A stretch of DNA of 64,000 bases from UBA1952 sp965246785 (GTDB lineage Bacteria; Bacteroidota; Bacteroidia; Chitinophagales; Chitinophagaceae). Shown piece after piece: positions 25,043-33,136 of the stretch. Below the pieces are notes generated by a model. That model made no database searches and had not been told where the DNA came from. It worked only from the letters and a program-made list of their open reading frames with translations. Within the stretch, counting starts at the first letter, position 1. Every line of letters starts with the position of its first letter. The position numbers were made by a program, and so were the translations under genes. The stretch is from contig CBDFFM010000029.1 in assembly GCA_965246785.1 (NCBI GenBank), positions 1 to 64,000 of the forward strand, in the 5' to 3' direction.

Positions 25043-26117
25043 AACCTGAGTTCGGTTTAAGCGGCGATTAATAATTGCTGTTGTTGTTGGAAAGCGGCGA
25101 TGAGCTTTGGGTTTGTTTCCTCGATATCTTTTCTGATAGAAGGCTTCTTGGGAAAGAAAGAATAAGCGGCTATGGCGCTCATCAGGTTCAGCAGAAAGCC
25201 GTTCAGAGAACGGTGCCTTGTATGCTCTACCTGGCAGATATTCTTTAGCTCGTCATTGACCGTTTCTATCACTGAACGCTTGCGCAAGAGCAGCTTCTCT
25301 TCATTGCTCAGTGCCTTATCCTTCATGTTCCTTCGCACTGCAGTTATAAGCTGGATGCCGTTGCCAAAGAGCATATCGGTAAGCGCTTTTGAGATGTAGC
25401 CCTTATCGCCGAAGAGCTTGCCAAACAGCTTCTCCGTAAGGGTAGTAATAGCCTTTGCATTCCGGTCATCTACATTGGCTTTACTCAGGTAGAAAGACAG
25501 AATCTCTCCCTTATCATTGATCACCAGGTGCAGCTTGAATCCGTAGAACCAGCCCATAGTGCTCTTGCCAATTTTAGCTATGCCAGCAAAGGTTTTGTTG
25601 CGGCGGATGCGCTTGTTGTGACATACCCGAAGAACGGTAGAATCAATAAAGGAGATGCCGGTGCATTCGCCCCGGCAGCAGTGATGGAGAAAAAGCATAA
25701 AGGCCACTGCGCAGCGGTGGCTGAGCTCTACAAAGCGGTTGTAGGAGACAAGGTTGGGGAAGCTGTCTTTGAGATGAACGCAGGCGTATTGGGTGTAGAA
25801 GAACTTGAAGTTTCTGAATCCGCCGGAATGAAAAGCAATGAGCATGGAAATGATTTCAGAATCGCACAGCGATGCTTTCCGGTTGCGGGTTTTGGTTCCA
25901 TTCGAATGGTCGAGGAGCAATTGATGGATGGGGTGTTCGAAAAGCAGGCAGAAATCATCTACGGCAACGAAAATTTCGGTTACTTTGTCAGCGAATAGCG
26001 GTGTGTTCATTTTTGATGTGAGTTGTTTTTAGTCAATCACCTATACATCAAAAACAACGCCGCTATTCGCTTTTTAAGCCACTACTTTTCCACAACTTCT
26101 TATCCCGAACTCAGGTT
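25043..26117. mobile_element. IS982-family insertion sequence, inserted in repeat array 1
   Basis: A 1075-bp element with perfect 13-bp terminal inverted repeats, AACCTGAGTTCGG (25043-25055) and CCGAACTCAGGTT (26105-26117); the match extends to 'TAAG' after two mismatches. It holds one transposase gene. No clear target duplication was seen (at most TT). The element has split one unit of a 21-bp tandem array. The transposase is intact, so the copy may still be active. Confidence 0.92.
25057..26010 (-). CDS. IS982-family DDE transposase
   Basis: 317 residues, full length for IS982 transposases. The DDE residues are readable: Asp in 'GISFIDSTVLRVCHN', Asp in 'LFGDKGYISKAL', Glu in 'RSVIETVNDELKN'. 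The N-terminal part ('LCDSEIISMLIAFHSGGFRNFKFFY') is the family's helical domain, and 'RHRSLNGFLLNLMSAIAAY' the typical end. It cuts and pastes the element bounded by the 13-bp repeats. There is no frameshift or internal stop. The C-terminus carries a short glutamine run. Confidence 0.95.
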   Translation of the reverse strand: MNTPLFADKVTEIFVAVDDFCLLFEHPIHQLLLDHSNGTKTRNRKASLCDSEIISMLIAFHSGGFRNFKFFYTQYACVHLKDSFPNLVSYNRFVELSHRCAVAFMLFLHHCCRGECTGISFIDSTVLRVCHNKRIRRNKTFAGIAKIGKSTMGWFYGFKLHLVINDKGEILSFYLSKANVDDRNAKAITTLTEKLFGKLFGDKGYISKALTDMLFGNGIQLITAVRRNMKDKALSNEEKLLLRKRSVIETVNDELKNICQVEHTRHRSLNGFLLNLMSAIAAYSFFPKKPSIRKDIEETNPKLIAAFQQQQQLLIAA

Positions 26118-26304
26118 TACACCGGGCATTTACGCTGTTACACCGGGCGTTTACACTCCCGCACCTGGCATTTACACGCTCGCACCTGGCATTTACGCTC
26201 ATGCATCTGGCATTTATGCTCCCGCACTTGGCATTTACGGTCTCGCACTGGGCATTTACGCTCCCGCACCGGGCGTTTACGCTCCCGCACCGGGCATTGT
26301 ATGC
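26118..26304. repeat. 21-bp repeat array 1, right part (about 9 units)
   Basis: Nine units follow the IS: a partial one, then units starting at 26136, 26157, 26178, 26199, 26220, 26241, 26262 and 26283 (the last 22 bp). The consensus is TCCCGCACCGGGCATTTACGC. Because 21 is a multiple of three, long frames stay open on both strands, giving heptapeptide-periodic but not credible products such as GIYAPAP repeats. Confidence 0.9.
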
Positions 26305-26331
26305 TGCGCAATGGCGGGTGTGAAGGGCGCA

Positions 26332-26415
26332 ATGCTAAGTGAAAAGCCCAACAGACTGACAGCCCCCGAGGAGTGCGACGCAACGGCTGCTTAATAGCGC
26401 GCCGCAGCCGGCTAA
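26332..26415 (-). repeat. Conserved flank of the 21-bp repeat family (copy 1, inverted)
   Basis: Read on the minus strand, this 84-bp segment matches 56042-56126 of the plus strand. Identical or nearly identical blocks are TTAGnCGGCT, CGCTATTnAGC, TTGCGnCGC, GTCAGTCTG, GGGCTTTTCACT and AGCAT, in the same order and spacing. Both copies stand next to a 21-bp-period array, so this is the shared end of a repeat family. Confidence 0.8.
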
Positions 26416-26443
26416 AAAGTAAAACCGCCGCGAATAGCGGCGG
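26411..26443 (-). terminator. Terminator of yidC
   Basis: On the minus strand a CCGCCGC / GCGGCGG stem (26425-26443, loop of five) is followed by TTTTACTTTTT. It lies about 140 bp past the yidC stop, beyond the inverted repeat at 26483-26563. Confidence 0.75.
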
Positions 26444-26482
26444 CTTTGGGGCAGATTACTCAATCAGGCCGTTTGAAAACCT

Positions 26483-26563
26483 CCCGTCTTGCCGAACTTG
26501 TTTCGGCATCTATCGTGCAAAGCGCCTCTTTTATAGACCCCGAAACAAGTTCGGGGTGACGGG
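26483..26563. repeat. Imperfect palindromic intergenic repeat
   Basis: CCCGTCTTGCCGAACTTGTT on the left faces AACAAGTTCGGGGTGACGGG on the right, with TCTA/TAGA further in. This 'CCGAACTTGTTTCGG' palindrome is a common dispersed intergenic repeat in Bacteroidota. It sits in the 3' leader between the yidC stop and its terminator. Confidence 0.8.
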
Positions 26564-26580
26564 ATACTGTGTAATTGTTG

Positions 26581-28383
26581 CTATTTCTTGCCTTTGGCCT
26601 GCACCGTCTTCATCCGCTCGGCCTGGCCCTGCTGAAGCTCGGCCATCTTGGCCTGCCACTTGCTTGGGGCGGCCGGCTTCAGACGCGCCTCCTTGATGCC
26701 GCGGTGGATTTTCTCTTCGTTGATGATGAAGTTCTGGATGATATACTGCTGCGCAATGGTCACCATGTTGGAGAAGAAGTAATAGAAGGTAAGGGCCGCC
26801 GCCATCTTGTTGAACACGCCGAGGAGCACGAAGGGGAAGATGTAGGGCATGTACTTCATCATAGGGTTGTTGGGGTCTTGCGGCGTCATGTTGCGGTTGT
26901 AAAGCGCAAGGAAGAGCGAGGAGGCCGTCATCAGCAGCGTGAAGAGGGAGATGTGGTCAAAGAAGGAGAAGGGGAGGCGCGCGATGGAATCGTAGGTGGA
27001 GAGGTCAGAAGCCCAGAGGAAAGACTTCTGGCGGAAGTCAATGGCACTTGGGATGAACGAGTACATAGCCATAAGAAATGGCAGCATAAACAGCGTGGGC
27101 AGGCAGCCGCCCATCGGGTTGACGCCCGCTTCGCGGTAAAGCTTCATCTGCTCCAGGCCCATCTTCTGCTGGTCGTCGCCAATCTTGGCGCGCAGCTCGT
27201 CCAGCTCCGGCTTCAGCACGCGCATCTTGGCGGAGGAGAGGTAGCTTTTGTACGTGAAGAAGGAAGTGAGCAGCTTAATGAAGATGGTGAGCAGAATGAT
27301 GATAAGCCCGTAGTTGGAAACGAAGCGCGTGAGCACATCAAACACAGGCACAATAAGCCACTTGTTGATGTATCGCGTAAACGCGAAGACGCCCACGCCC
27401 ATAGGCACCATCTTATCCAGGCCGATGTCGTAATTCTTGAGCGTGCGGTAATGATTAGGGCCGATGTACCAGCGCATGGAGCCCGTGCCGTCGCCCTTAA
27501 TGGGCAGCTCCGCGAGGGCAGTCTGCGAGGCCACGGTACTGCTGTCGCCGGGCCTGAATGATGCAGAAAGCTCGGGGCGGTTGAAACCCTCATCGGCTAT
27601 CAGAGCGGTGGTGAAGTATTGGTTGCGGAAGCCCATCCAGTGCAGGGGGCTTTCGGAAGGGGTCTTCTTAATCCCGTCGCTCTTCACGGTGAAGTAATCA
27701 TGCTCGCCGCCCTTGTACTTGTAGTGCATCTGGGCATTGATGCGCTCCGTGTTGATGTCGCGCTCCGTGTGCTGCGCAGCTACATTCCAGCGCAGCGGCA
27801 GACTGTTGGCGGGGATGCCCGTGAGGCGTACATCGCACTGCATCATATAGCCGTCGGCAGGCAGGGAATATATAAGGTCAACACGCTTGCCGCCGCCGAG
27901 GTCGGCGGTGAAGTCCACCTTCTGCGGGCCTTGCTGCTGCGCAGTAAAGGAAAGCTCCGAGGTAGCGGCAGGCGCAGCGCCGGGAATGGTGAGGGAGAGC
28001 GCATTGCCAGCGCCGTCAAAGAAGGCCAGGGGCTTACCGCCGTAGGTCTTGTAATCCTTGAGCGTAGCGGAAGCAGGGTAAGCGCCACGCGTAGAAAACT
28101 GCATGCGGACGTTCTTATTCTCCAGAGCCACCGGCTGCCCCGGCTCTTTGCGGAAGGCGGGCGCAAGCGTGGCATTGGCCGCAGCCTGCCCGAGCGTATC
28201 CTGTACGGCGACGGCCTTCAGCGCTGCCGTGTCTGCCAGGGCCTTTGGATGCGCCTTTGCATAAGCAACGCTATCGGCAAGACGCTTGGTTTCGTACTGC
28301 TGATGGGAGTAGTTGTTGTACCAGAAGTAAGTAATGACGAGCACGGCCAGCAGGGCGAAGCCGGTAAGGGTATTGCGATCCAT
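26581..28383 (-). CDS. yidC: Membrane protein insertase YidC
   Basis: 600 residues. YidC inserts and folds inner-membrane proteins, alone or with Sec. I start at MDRNTLTGFALLAVLVITYF, the first transmembrane helix; an in-frame ATG 57 nt upstream would precede the promoter box. A large periplasmic beta-sandwich domain spans about 55-345 ('LENKNVRMQFSTRGAYPASA', 'LPADGYMMQCDVRLTG'). The conserved insertase core follows ('NYGLIIILLTIFIKLLTSFF', 'LYREAGVNPMGGCLPTLFMLPF'), with the positively charged groove residue expected in the second core helix ('FTYKSYLSSAKM'), and ends in a basic tail (QAKGKK). It has its own promoter and terminator. Confidence 0.96.
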   Translation of the reverse strand: MDRNTLTGFALLAVLVITYFWYNNYSHQQYETKRLADSVAYAKAHPKALADTAALKAVAVQDTLGQAAANATLAPAFRKEPGQPVALENKNVRMQFSTRGAYPASATLKDYKTYGGKPLAFFDGAGNALSLTIPGAAPAATSELSFTAQQQGPQKVDFTADLGGGKRVDLIYSLPADGYMMQCDVRLTGIPANSLPLRWNVAAQHTERDINTERINAQMHYKYKGGEHDYFTVKSDGIKKTPSESPLHWMGFRNQYFTTALIADEGFNRPELSASFRPGDSSTVASQTALAELPIKGDGTGSMRWYIGPNHYRTLKNYDIGLDKMVPMGVGVFAFTRYINKWLIVPVFDVLTRFVSNYGLIIILLTIFIKLLTSFFTYKSYLSSAKMRVLKPELDELRAKIGDDQQKMGLEQMKLYREAGVNPMGGCLPTLFMLPFLMAMYSFIPSAIDFRQKSFLWASDLSTYDSIARLPFSFFDHISLFTLLMTASSLFLALYNRNMTPQDPNNPMMKYMPYIFPFVLLGVFNKMAAALTFYYFFSNMVTIAQQYIIQNFIINEEKIHRGIKEARLKPAAPSKWQAKMAELQQGQAERMKTVQAKGKK

Positions 28384-28403
28384 CGTAAGTATTAAAACGG
28401 GCG

Positions 28404-28411
28404 CAAAGGTA
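28404..28411 (-). promoter_or_regulatory. -7 promoter box of yidC
   Basis: TACCTTTG on the minus strand, 20 bp upstream of the yidC ATG. A -33 box is not obvious. Confidence 0.6.
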
Positions 28412-28456
28412 GCCGGATTAAACTGCGAGGCGGACGGCACGCTATCATTTTAGACA

Positions 28457-28487
28457 TTTCAATTCCCGAAGGGTGTGTTTACATTTG
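28457..28487 (+). promoter_or_regulatory. Promoter of the giant T9SS protein gene
   Basis: TTTC at 28457-28460, 19 bp, then TACATTTG at 28480-28487; the start codon follows 29 bp later. A good Bacteroidota promoter. Confidence 0.7.
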
Positions 28488-28516
28488 GTTAACTATAACC
28501 TTCCAAATCCTTTTCT

Positions 28517-31500
28517 ATGAAGAAAACCTTACTTGCTGTTCTGCTGCTCTTCCCACTTTGCGCAGAAGCGCAGTTGCGCTGGGCAGATACCGTGCAGGCC
28601 TTCAGCTCGCAGTACACAAGCGCGAGCTGGGCTGCTTACCAGGCGCTCGGCACGCCCAATGTCTATCCAAGTTGCGGGGATATTACCGCGGCCTGGGCCT
28701 CGGCCAGCGCAGACGGCCAGCGGGAATATCTGGAGCTTGTGTGTGGCACGCCCGCACCGGTCAATACTATCCAAATCTATGAGACCAACGCGCCGGGCGC
28801 TATAGACACGGTATATCTCTGGAATTCCGGCACCTCGGCCTGGGTGCAGGTCTATAGCGCTGCGGCTGCGGCTAACGCTACCTGTCCCAACATCCTGACC
28901 ATCCGCTTCGCGACCACGGGCTACAGCACTAACCGCATCCGCATCGCGATTAATTCTCCCGCTGTTTCTTCCTGGAATGAGATTGACGCGGTGGGCATCG
29001 GTATAGTAGGCAATGGCGGTGCGGTGGGCGAGAGCCAGCAGCTTTGCGCCACCGGCGGCACGCCGGCCCCTTTCGTAAGCTGGACGCGCGCTTTCCGCGA
29101 CAGTACGGGCACGCCGGCCTATCAATGGCAAAGCAGCTCTGACGGTATAGCGTGGGCGGATATTTCCAGCGAGACGGGCAGCGGCTACGCAGCGCCGGCT
29201 ATCAGCAGCCCGGATACGCTGTATTACCGCCGCCGTGGCATTCTGAATACCGATACAGCCTATTCCAATATCGCGACTATCTCGCTGCCGTTCAATAGCA
29301 TTAATCCGGCCGTTCCCGGGGCTGGCGTCTGGAATATCTACGGCTTCAATGGCACCGATATCAACCTGAACCCAGCTAATGTCAATCCGCGGGGCTTCTA
29401 CATTGATTCCACGCTCGGGTTCAACACCACAGTGGACTGGAACAGCGGCGGTTCCCCGCAAAGCGCGGCCAACTGGCAGGGCTGCTCCATCGGCGCGGAT
29501 TACTTCTCTATGACGGCAAAGCGCAAGGGCTTCCCGCCGGGCTTCTACACCTTTCAGATGCCCTATCACGACGACCCCGGCACGGCGTTTAAGAACGGGC
29601 AGCAGATTTTCTATACCGGCGGATGCTGCGGTACCGGCACCGTCTTTAACATCGGGCACCTTGGCCCGAATGATACGCTGGACGCGCGCTTTGTAGAGTA
29701 CGGCGGCGGCGCAGGGATGCAGGTGGTGCTGACGCAGGCGTCATTGACGGGTGGCAGCATATCGGCGGCCAATACCGCCCTTTGCCTCGGTGACTCGGTG
29801 TTGTTTTCCAGCGCTGCCGGCGCAGCGGGTGGGCAGGGGGATATGTTTGGCTCGGCCTATCATTACCAATGGCAGGACAGCGCCTCCGGCGGAAGCTGGA
29901 TGGCTATTGCGGGCGCAACCTCTGTTACGTTCCAGTCGCATCCGCTTGCGGACACCGCCCACTATTACCGCCGGAAGGTGACAGACGATAGCGCCTATAC
30001 AGCTTACTCCAACATCATCCGCATCAGCGCGGATACGCTGCGCGGCAATCCTGCTGTGTGGGGCATTAATCAGTGGCGCTTCTATGCCTACAATGGCTTA
30101 GACATGAGCCTTAACCCGGCCAACGCGCAATACCGCGGCTACTACACCGACACGGCACTGAACTTTAATACGCAAAACGACTGGAATGCCTACGCATCGC
30201 CCTCCACAGCGGCCAATTATCGCGGATGCCCGGTGCAGTATGATTACTTCACAATGTCTATCAAGCGCGTTGGTTTTTCCACCGGGCCTTACGTCGTTTC
30301 CTTTCCTACGCACGACGACTATATTCAGGTGTATCGCAACGGCGTGCTGATGCTAAATACCGGCTGCTGCAATCAAAATCCATTTGTATCACTCGGCGGG
30401 CTTAATGCCACGGATACGCTGGAGTACCGCTTCGGCGAAATCAACAATCCGGCTTATTTCTCCACCTTTCTGCGGCAGCAATCCATAGATGGCGGCACCA
30501 TCGCAGGCGAGGAAATAGTATGTGCCAATGAGCAGCCTGCTATCATCAACAATACCGGAGGGCCTTCAGGGGGCTATGCACCGGCCACCTACGCCTATCA
30601 ATGGCAGGATAGCCTGTGGGGCAGCGGCATCTGGGTAAACAAGACGGGCGCAACGGCCATTAGCTATACGCCGGATACGATTCATGCCAGCCATGCTTAC
30701 CGCCGCAAGGTTACGGACAGCACGATGGCCTTTGCGTATTCCAACATCATTCAAAAGATTCACGCTAATGTGGCCGGTAATCCCGCCGATACCGGTAATG
30801 GCGTGTGGAATATCTATGGATGGCAAGGCTCGGACATCACGCTGGCCACGGACGTGTATAAGGGCTACTACATTGACTCGGCGCTAAACACGTTTACCAC
30901 GAACTTCTACTGTAACGGCTGTGCCATGAGCAATGCCTCTAACTGGCAGGGCTGCCCTATCGCCCCGGATTACTATACCTCCGTTTTCCGGCGCAGGGGC
31001 TTCCCGGCGGGCGTCTATACCGTCAATGTATATCATGATGACGACCTGAAAGTGCTGAAGAACGGCACGCAGCTTTATTATGTCGGCTGCTGTCCTTCCA
31101 ACAATATCAACGTCGGCTTCCTCAATGCGGACAGCGTGATAGAGATGCGCCTCGTGGAATATTATGGCGGCAACTTCCTGCAAGCCACGTTCACGAAAAC
31201 CGACAGCGGCATCGCGGCTTTCCGCAACACGAATTGTAACACCTACAGCCTTGTAAACGTAGCGGGCAATAACTGGTGGGATTTTACGGATGACAGCGGG
31301 CGTGTGGTGGCTTCCCTGAATCCGGCCGGCAATAACCTGGGCACGGTGACGCTCAATATGAAGCACTACGGCGTGGACTCTGCCTCCATTCCGAAGACTT
31401 CCGTATCCGGTATTAAGTACATGGCGCGGTACTACAACTGGGAAAGCTCGGCCTATCCGAGCGGGGTGTTTCCGACACCCGTTTCTGTGCGCGTTTATTA

Positions 31501-32281
31501 CAAGCAAAGCGAGCTGGATACGTACAAGAAAGCCACTTCGCAGCCTGGCCTTACCGCCGCCAATCTCCGCATCTATCACTACGATGGCGTGAATGAGGAT
31601 TGCAGCATCAATAACAACGTGGGCGGCTCTACTTCGCGCGTTACGACGACCAACACCTTTACGTCCACAGGCTTTTACCTTCAGGCAACCATTCCGTCCT
31701 TCTCCGAAATAGGTGTGAGCGGCGGTAACCAGGCGCTGCCCATCACACTGACGGATTTTGAGGCGAGGCGGGCCGGGGCGGTGGCGCAGCTTTCCTGGAA
31801 GACGGCTACCGAATATAACTGCAAGGGCTTTGAGGTGCAGCGCAGCAGGGATGGCGCTGAGTTTACCACCATTGGCTTTGTGAATGGTGGCGGCAATAAG
31901 ACAACCCCATCATTCTACACCTATACTGATGCCCAGCCGCTGGTGGGTAAGAACTACTACCGCCTTCTGCAGACGGACGCCGGCGGCCGCTACGATGCGA
32001 GCGCGGTGCGGGTGGTGGATATGAGTAACGGCGTGAGCGCGGGTGAGGTTTCTTTCTACCCTAACCCGGTGAGCAATGAGCTGTTTGTGCAGTTGCCGCT
32101 TACCAGTATAGTCAGCATACGCATCTCTACCGCTACGGGCGCTACGGTACATGAGGAGACTTATGCCGCTGCCAACGATACGCGTGTCATCAGCACGGCG
32201 GCATTGCCGGCGGGCATATACCTGGTGCAGGTGCACGATGAGCAGGGTAATCACTGGCAGCAGACGGTAACGAAGAAATAA
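28517..32281 (+). CDS. Giant secreted multidomain protein with T9SS type A signal
   Basis: 1254 residues. Signal peptide MKKTLLAVLLLFPLCAEAQ. Residues about 20-165 resemble a discoidin-like beta-sandwich ('NTIQIYETNAPGAIDTVYLW', 'IRIAINSPAVSSWNEIDAVG'). Then Ig-like linkers alternate with three copies of a roughly 110-residue module starting near 270, 518 and 762: 'VWNIYGFNGTDINL', 'QWRFYAYNGLDMSL' and 'VWNIYGWQGSDITL'. Each module contains a 'YHDD'-like turn, a 'xxNGxxxxxxGCC' end and a WQGC/YRGC cysteine, so conserved disulfides are likely. The layout recalls PA14-like carbohydrate-binding folds, but that is a guess. The C-terminus is a type A T9SS domain ('SFYPNPVSNELFVQLPL', 'AGIYLVQVHDEQG'). 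Confidence 0.87.
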   Translation: MKKTLLAVLLLFPLCAEAQLRWADTVQAFSSQYTSASWAAYQALGTPNVYPSCGDITAAWASASADGQREYLELVCGTPAPVNTIQIYETNAPGAIDTVYLWNSGTSAWVQVYSAAAAANATCPNILTIRFATTGYSTNRIRIAINSPAVSSWNEIDAVGIGIVGNGGAVGESQQLCATGGTPAPFVSWTRAFRDSTGTPAYQWQSSSDGIAWADISSETGSGYAAPAISSPDTLYYRRRGILNTDTAYSNIATISLPFNSINPAVPGAGVWNIYGFNGTDINLNPANVNPRGFYIDSTLGFNTTVDWNSGGSPQSAANWQGCSIGADYFSMTAKRKGFPPGFYTFQMPYHDDPGTAFKNGQQIFYTGGCCGTGTVFNIGHLGPNDTLDARFVEYGGGAGMQVVLTQASLTGGSISAANTALCLGDSVLFSSAAGAAGGQGDMFGSAYHYQWQDSASGGSWMAIAGATSVTFQSHPLADTAHYYRRKVTDDSAYTAYSNIIRISADTLRGNPAVWGINQWRFYAYNGLDMSLNPANAQYRGYYTDTALNFNTQNDWNAYASPSTAANYRGCPVQYDYFTMSIKRVGFSTGPYVVSFPTHDDYIQVYRNGVLMLNTGCCNQNPFVSLGGLNATDTLEYRFGEINNPAYFSTFLRQQSIDGGTIAGEEIVCANEQPAIINNTGGPSGGYAPATYAYQWQDSLWGSGIWVNKTGATAISYTPDTIHASHAYRRKVTDSTMAFAYSNIIQKIHANVAGNPADTGNGVWNIYGWQGSDITLATDVYKGYYIDSALNTFTTNFYCNGCAMSNASNWQGCPIAPDYYTSVFRRRGFPAGVYTVNVYHDDDLKVLKNGTQLYYVGCCPSNNINVGFLNADSVIEMRLVEYYGGNFLQATFTKTDSGIAAFRNTNCNTYSLVNVAGNNWWDFTDDSGRVVASLNPAGNNLGTVTLNMKHYGVDSASIPKTSVSGIKYMARYYNWESSAYPSGVFPTPVSVRVYYKQSELDTYKKATSQPGLTAANLRIYHYDGVNEDCSINNNVGGSTSRVTTTNTFTSTGFYLQATIPSFSEIGVSGGNQALPITLTDFEARRAGAVAQLSWKTATEYNCKGFEVQRSRDGAEFTTIGFVNGGGNKTTPSFYTYTDAQPLVGKNYYRLLQTDAGGRYDASAVRVVDMSNGVSAGEVSFYPNPVSNELFVQLPLTSIVSIRISTATGATVHEETYAAANDTRVISTAALPAGIYLVQVHDEQGNHWQQTVTKK

Positions 32282-32299
32282 GGGACTCACTTTTAATAG

Positions 32300-32333
32300 A
32301 AAGGCCTGCGACGTTTATCGCAGGCCTTTTTCT
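32300..32333 (+). terminator. Terminator of the giant T9SS protein gene
   Basis: AAAGGCCTGCGA / TCGCAGGCCTTT, a perfect 12-bp stem with a CGTTTA loop, then a T-rich tail, 19 bp after the stop codon. Confidence 0.95.
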
Positions 32334-32485
32334 TTTAGCAAGGGCTGACAGGGCAAAGTGGGAGTATGTCATACTCCAGATGGGGAGGAAACTATAAGGA
32401 GGTATGAAGGAGCTATGGAGGAAGGGCGCCGGATTTGACCTTTTCTGCCTGACTGATGCCGGGGGGTTCAAGACGATCACCGTCT

Positions 32486-32656
32486 TTACCGGCCCCATTT
32501 TTCGTTGTAAGATTTTTCCCGTGCATCGGCCTCGCGGTGCATCTGGTCGTACATCTCCTGGTCGCGCTCGCGGGCCGTCTTTTCGGGCACCTTGTCGTAA
32601 ACGACCGGCTCTTTTGAGCCTGCTGCGGGCGGCTGCCGGCTCGTAAGCAGTAAGCT
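32486..32656 (-). pseudogene. Remnant of a small lipoprotein-like gene
   Basis: On the minus strand 56 codons read like true coding sequence, highly charged and ending 'REKSYNEKWGR', preceded by 'LLLTSRQPPAAGSKEPVVYD', which looks like the end of a lipoprotein signal without its Cys. No ATG is present: a TGA at 32657-32659 closes the frame upstream. The 5' end seems to be lost. It could instead use a non-standard start. The region also holds a palindrome, GGAGTATG-T-CATACTCC (32361-32377). Confidence 0.35.
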
Positions 32657-32848
32657 TCAATTGCTTACCAGCCCGTTCAGGTCTTTTTCTGCCAGGCAGT
32701 TCTTGAACTGCTTGTTTTTCATGCAGGAATATGCGGCGTATCGGCGAAACAAGATATGGACGTGGCGGCAAAAAATCGTAAACGGAATGCGCTGCCACTC
32801 GGCGAGAGCAATACGGGCACCGGCCCGATTTTGTTTTTTAATGATGCT

Positions 32849-33118
32849 ATGGCAGATGTGCACAGCAAGGCGACGCGGAGCTATAACATGAGCCGCATAA
32901 AGGGGAAGGATACGAAGCCCGAAATGCTGGTGCGCCGCTACCTCCATGGGCAGGGCTTCCGCTACCGGCTGCATGTGAAAGACCTGCCGGGCAAGCCGGA
33001 TATTGTACTGCCCAGATACCGGACGGTGATTTTTGTGCACGGTTGCTTCTGGCACAGGCATGAAGGGTGCAGATACTTTGTCGTGAAGGAGACGGTACAT
33101 TTAAGCATCGCTATATAA
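32849..33118 (+). pseudogene. vsr: Very-short-patch repair endonuclease Vsr, 3' truncated
   Basis: The first 80 or so residues are clearly Vsr: MADVHSKATRSYNMSRIKGK, 'RRYLHGQGFRYRLHVKDLPG', 'KPDIVLPRYRTVIFVHGCFW' and 'HRHEGCRYF'. The catalytic Asp and His residues and the first zinc ligands are there. After 'CRYFVV' the sequence changes to 'KETVHLSIAI' and stops at 89 residues; Vsr proteins have about 135-150, and the lost part carries the last zinc Cys. It is therefore probably inactive. The break coincides with the change to AT-rich DNA that contains the next gene. No partner DNA cytosine methylase is near. Upstream in-frame codons to 32756 are not needed. Confidence 0.85.
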
Positions 33119-33136
33119 ATTCTATTTCTTGGCCTG

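Noticed and set aside
24953..26304. CRISPR array.
   Set aside because: Units are contiguous with no spacers, and 21 bp is too short; no cas genes nearby.
26023..26394. Long open frames across 21-bp array 1, e.g. a GIYAPAP-repeat protein on the plus strand and an RERKCQV-repeat protein on the minus strand.
   Set aside because: The unit length is a multiple of three, so frames without a stop in the unit stay open by construction. The array has no conserved reading frame, start or ribosome site, and its homologue at 56 kb has a stop (TAA for TTA) in the shared flank.
32657..33100. Minus-strand frame of 147 codons.
   Set aside because: It is antisense to the clear Vsr coding sequence, and its product matches nothing recognisable.
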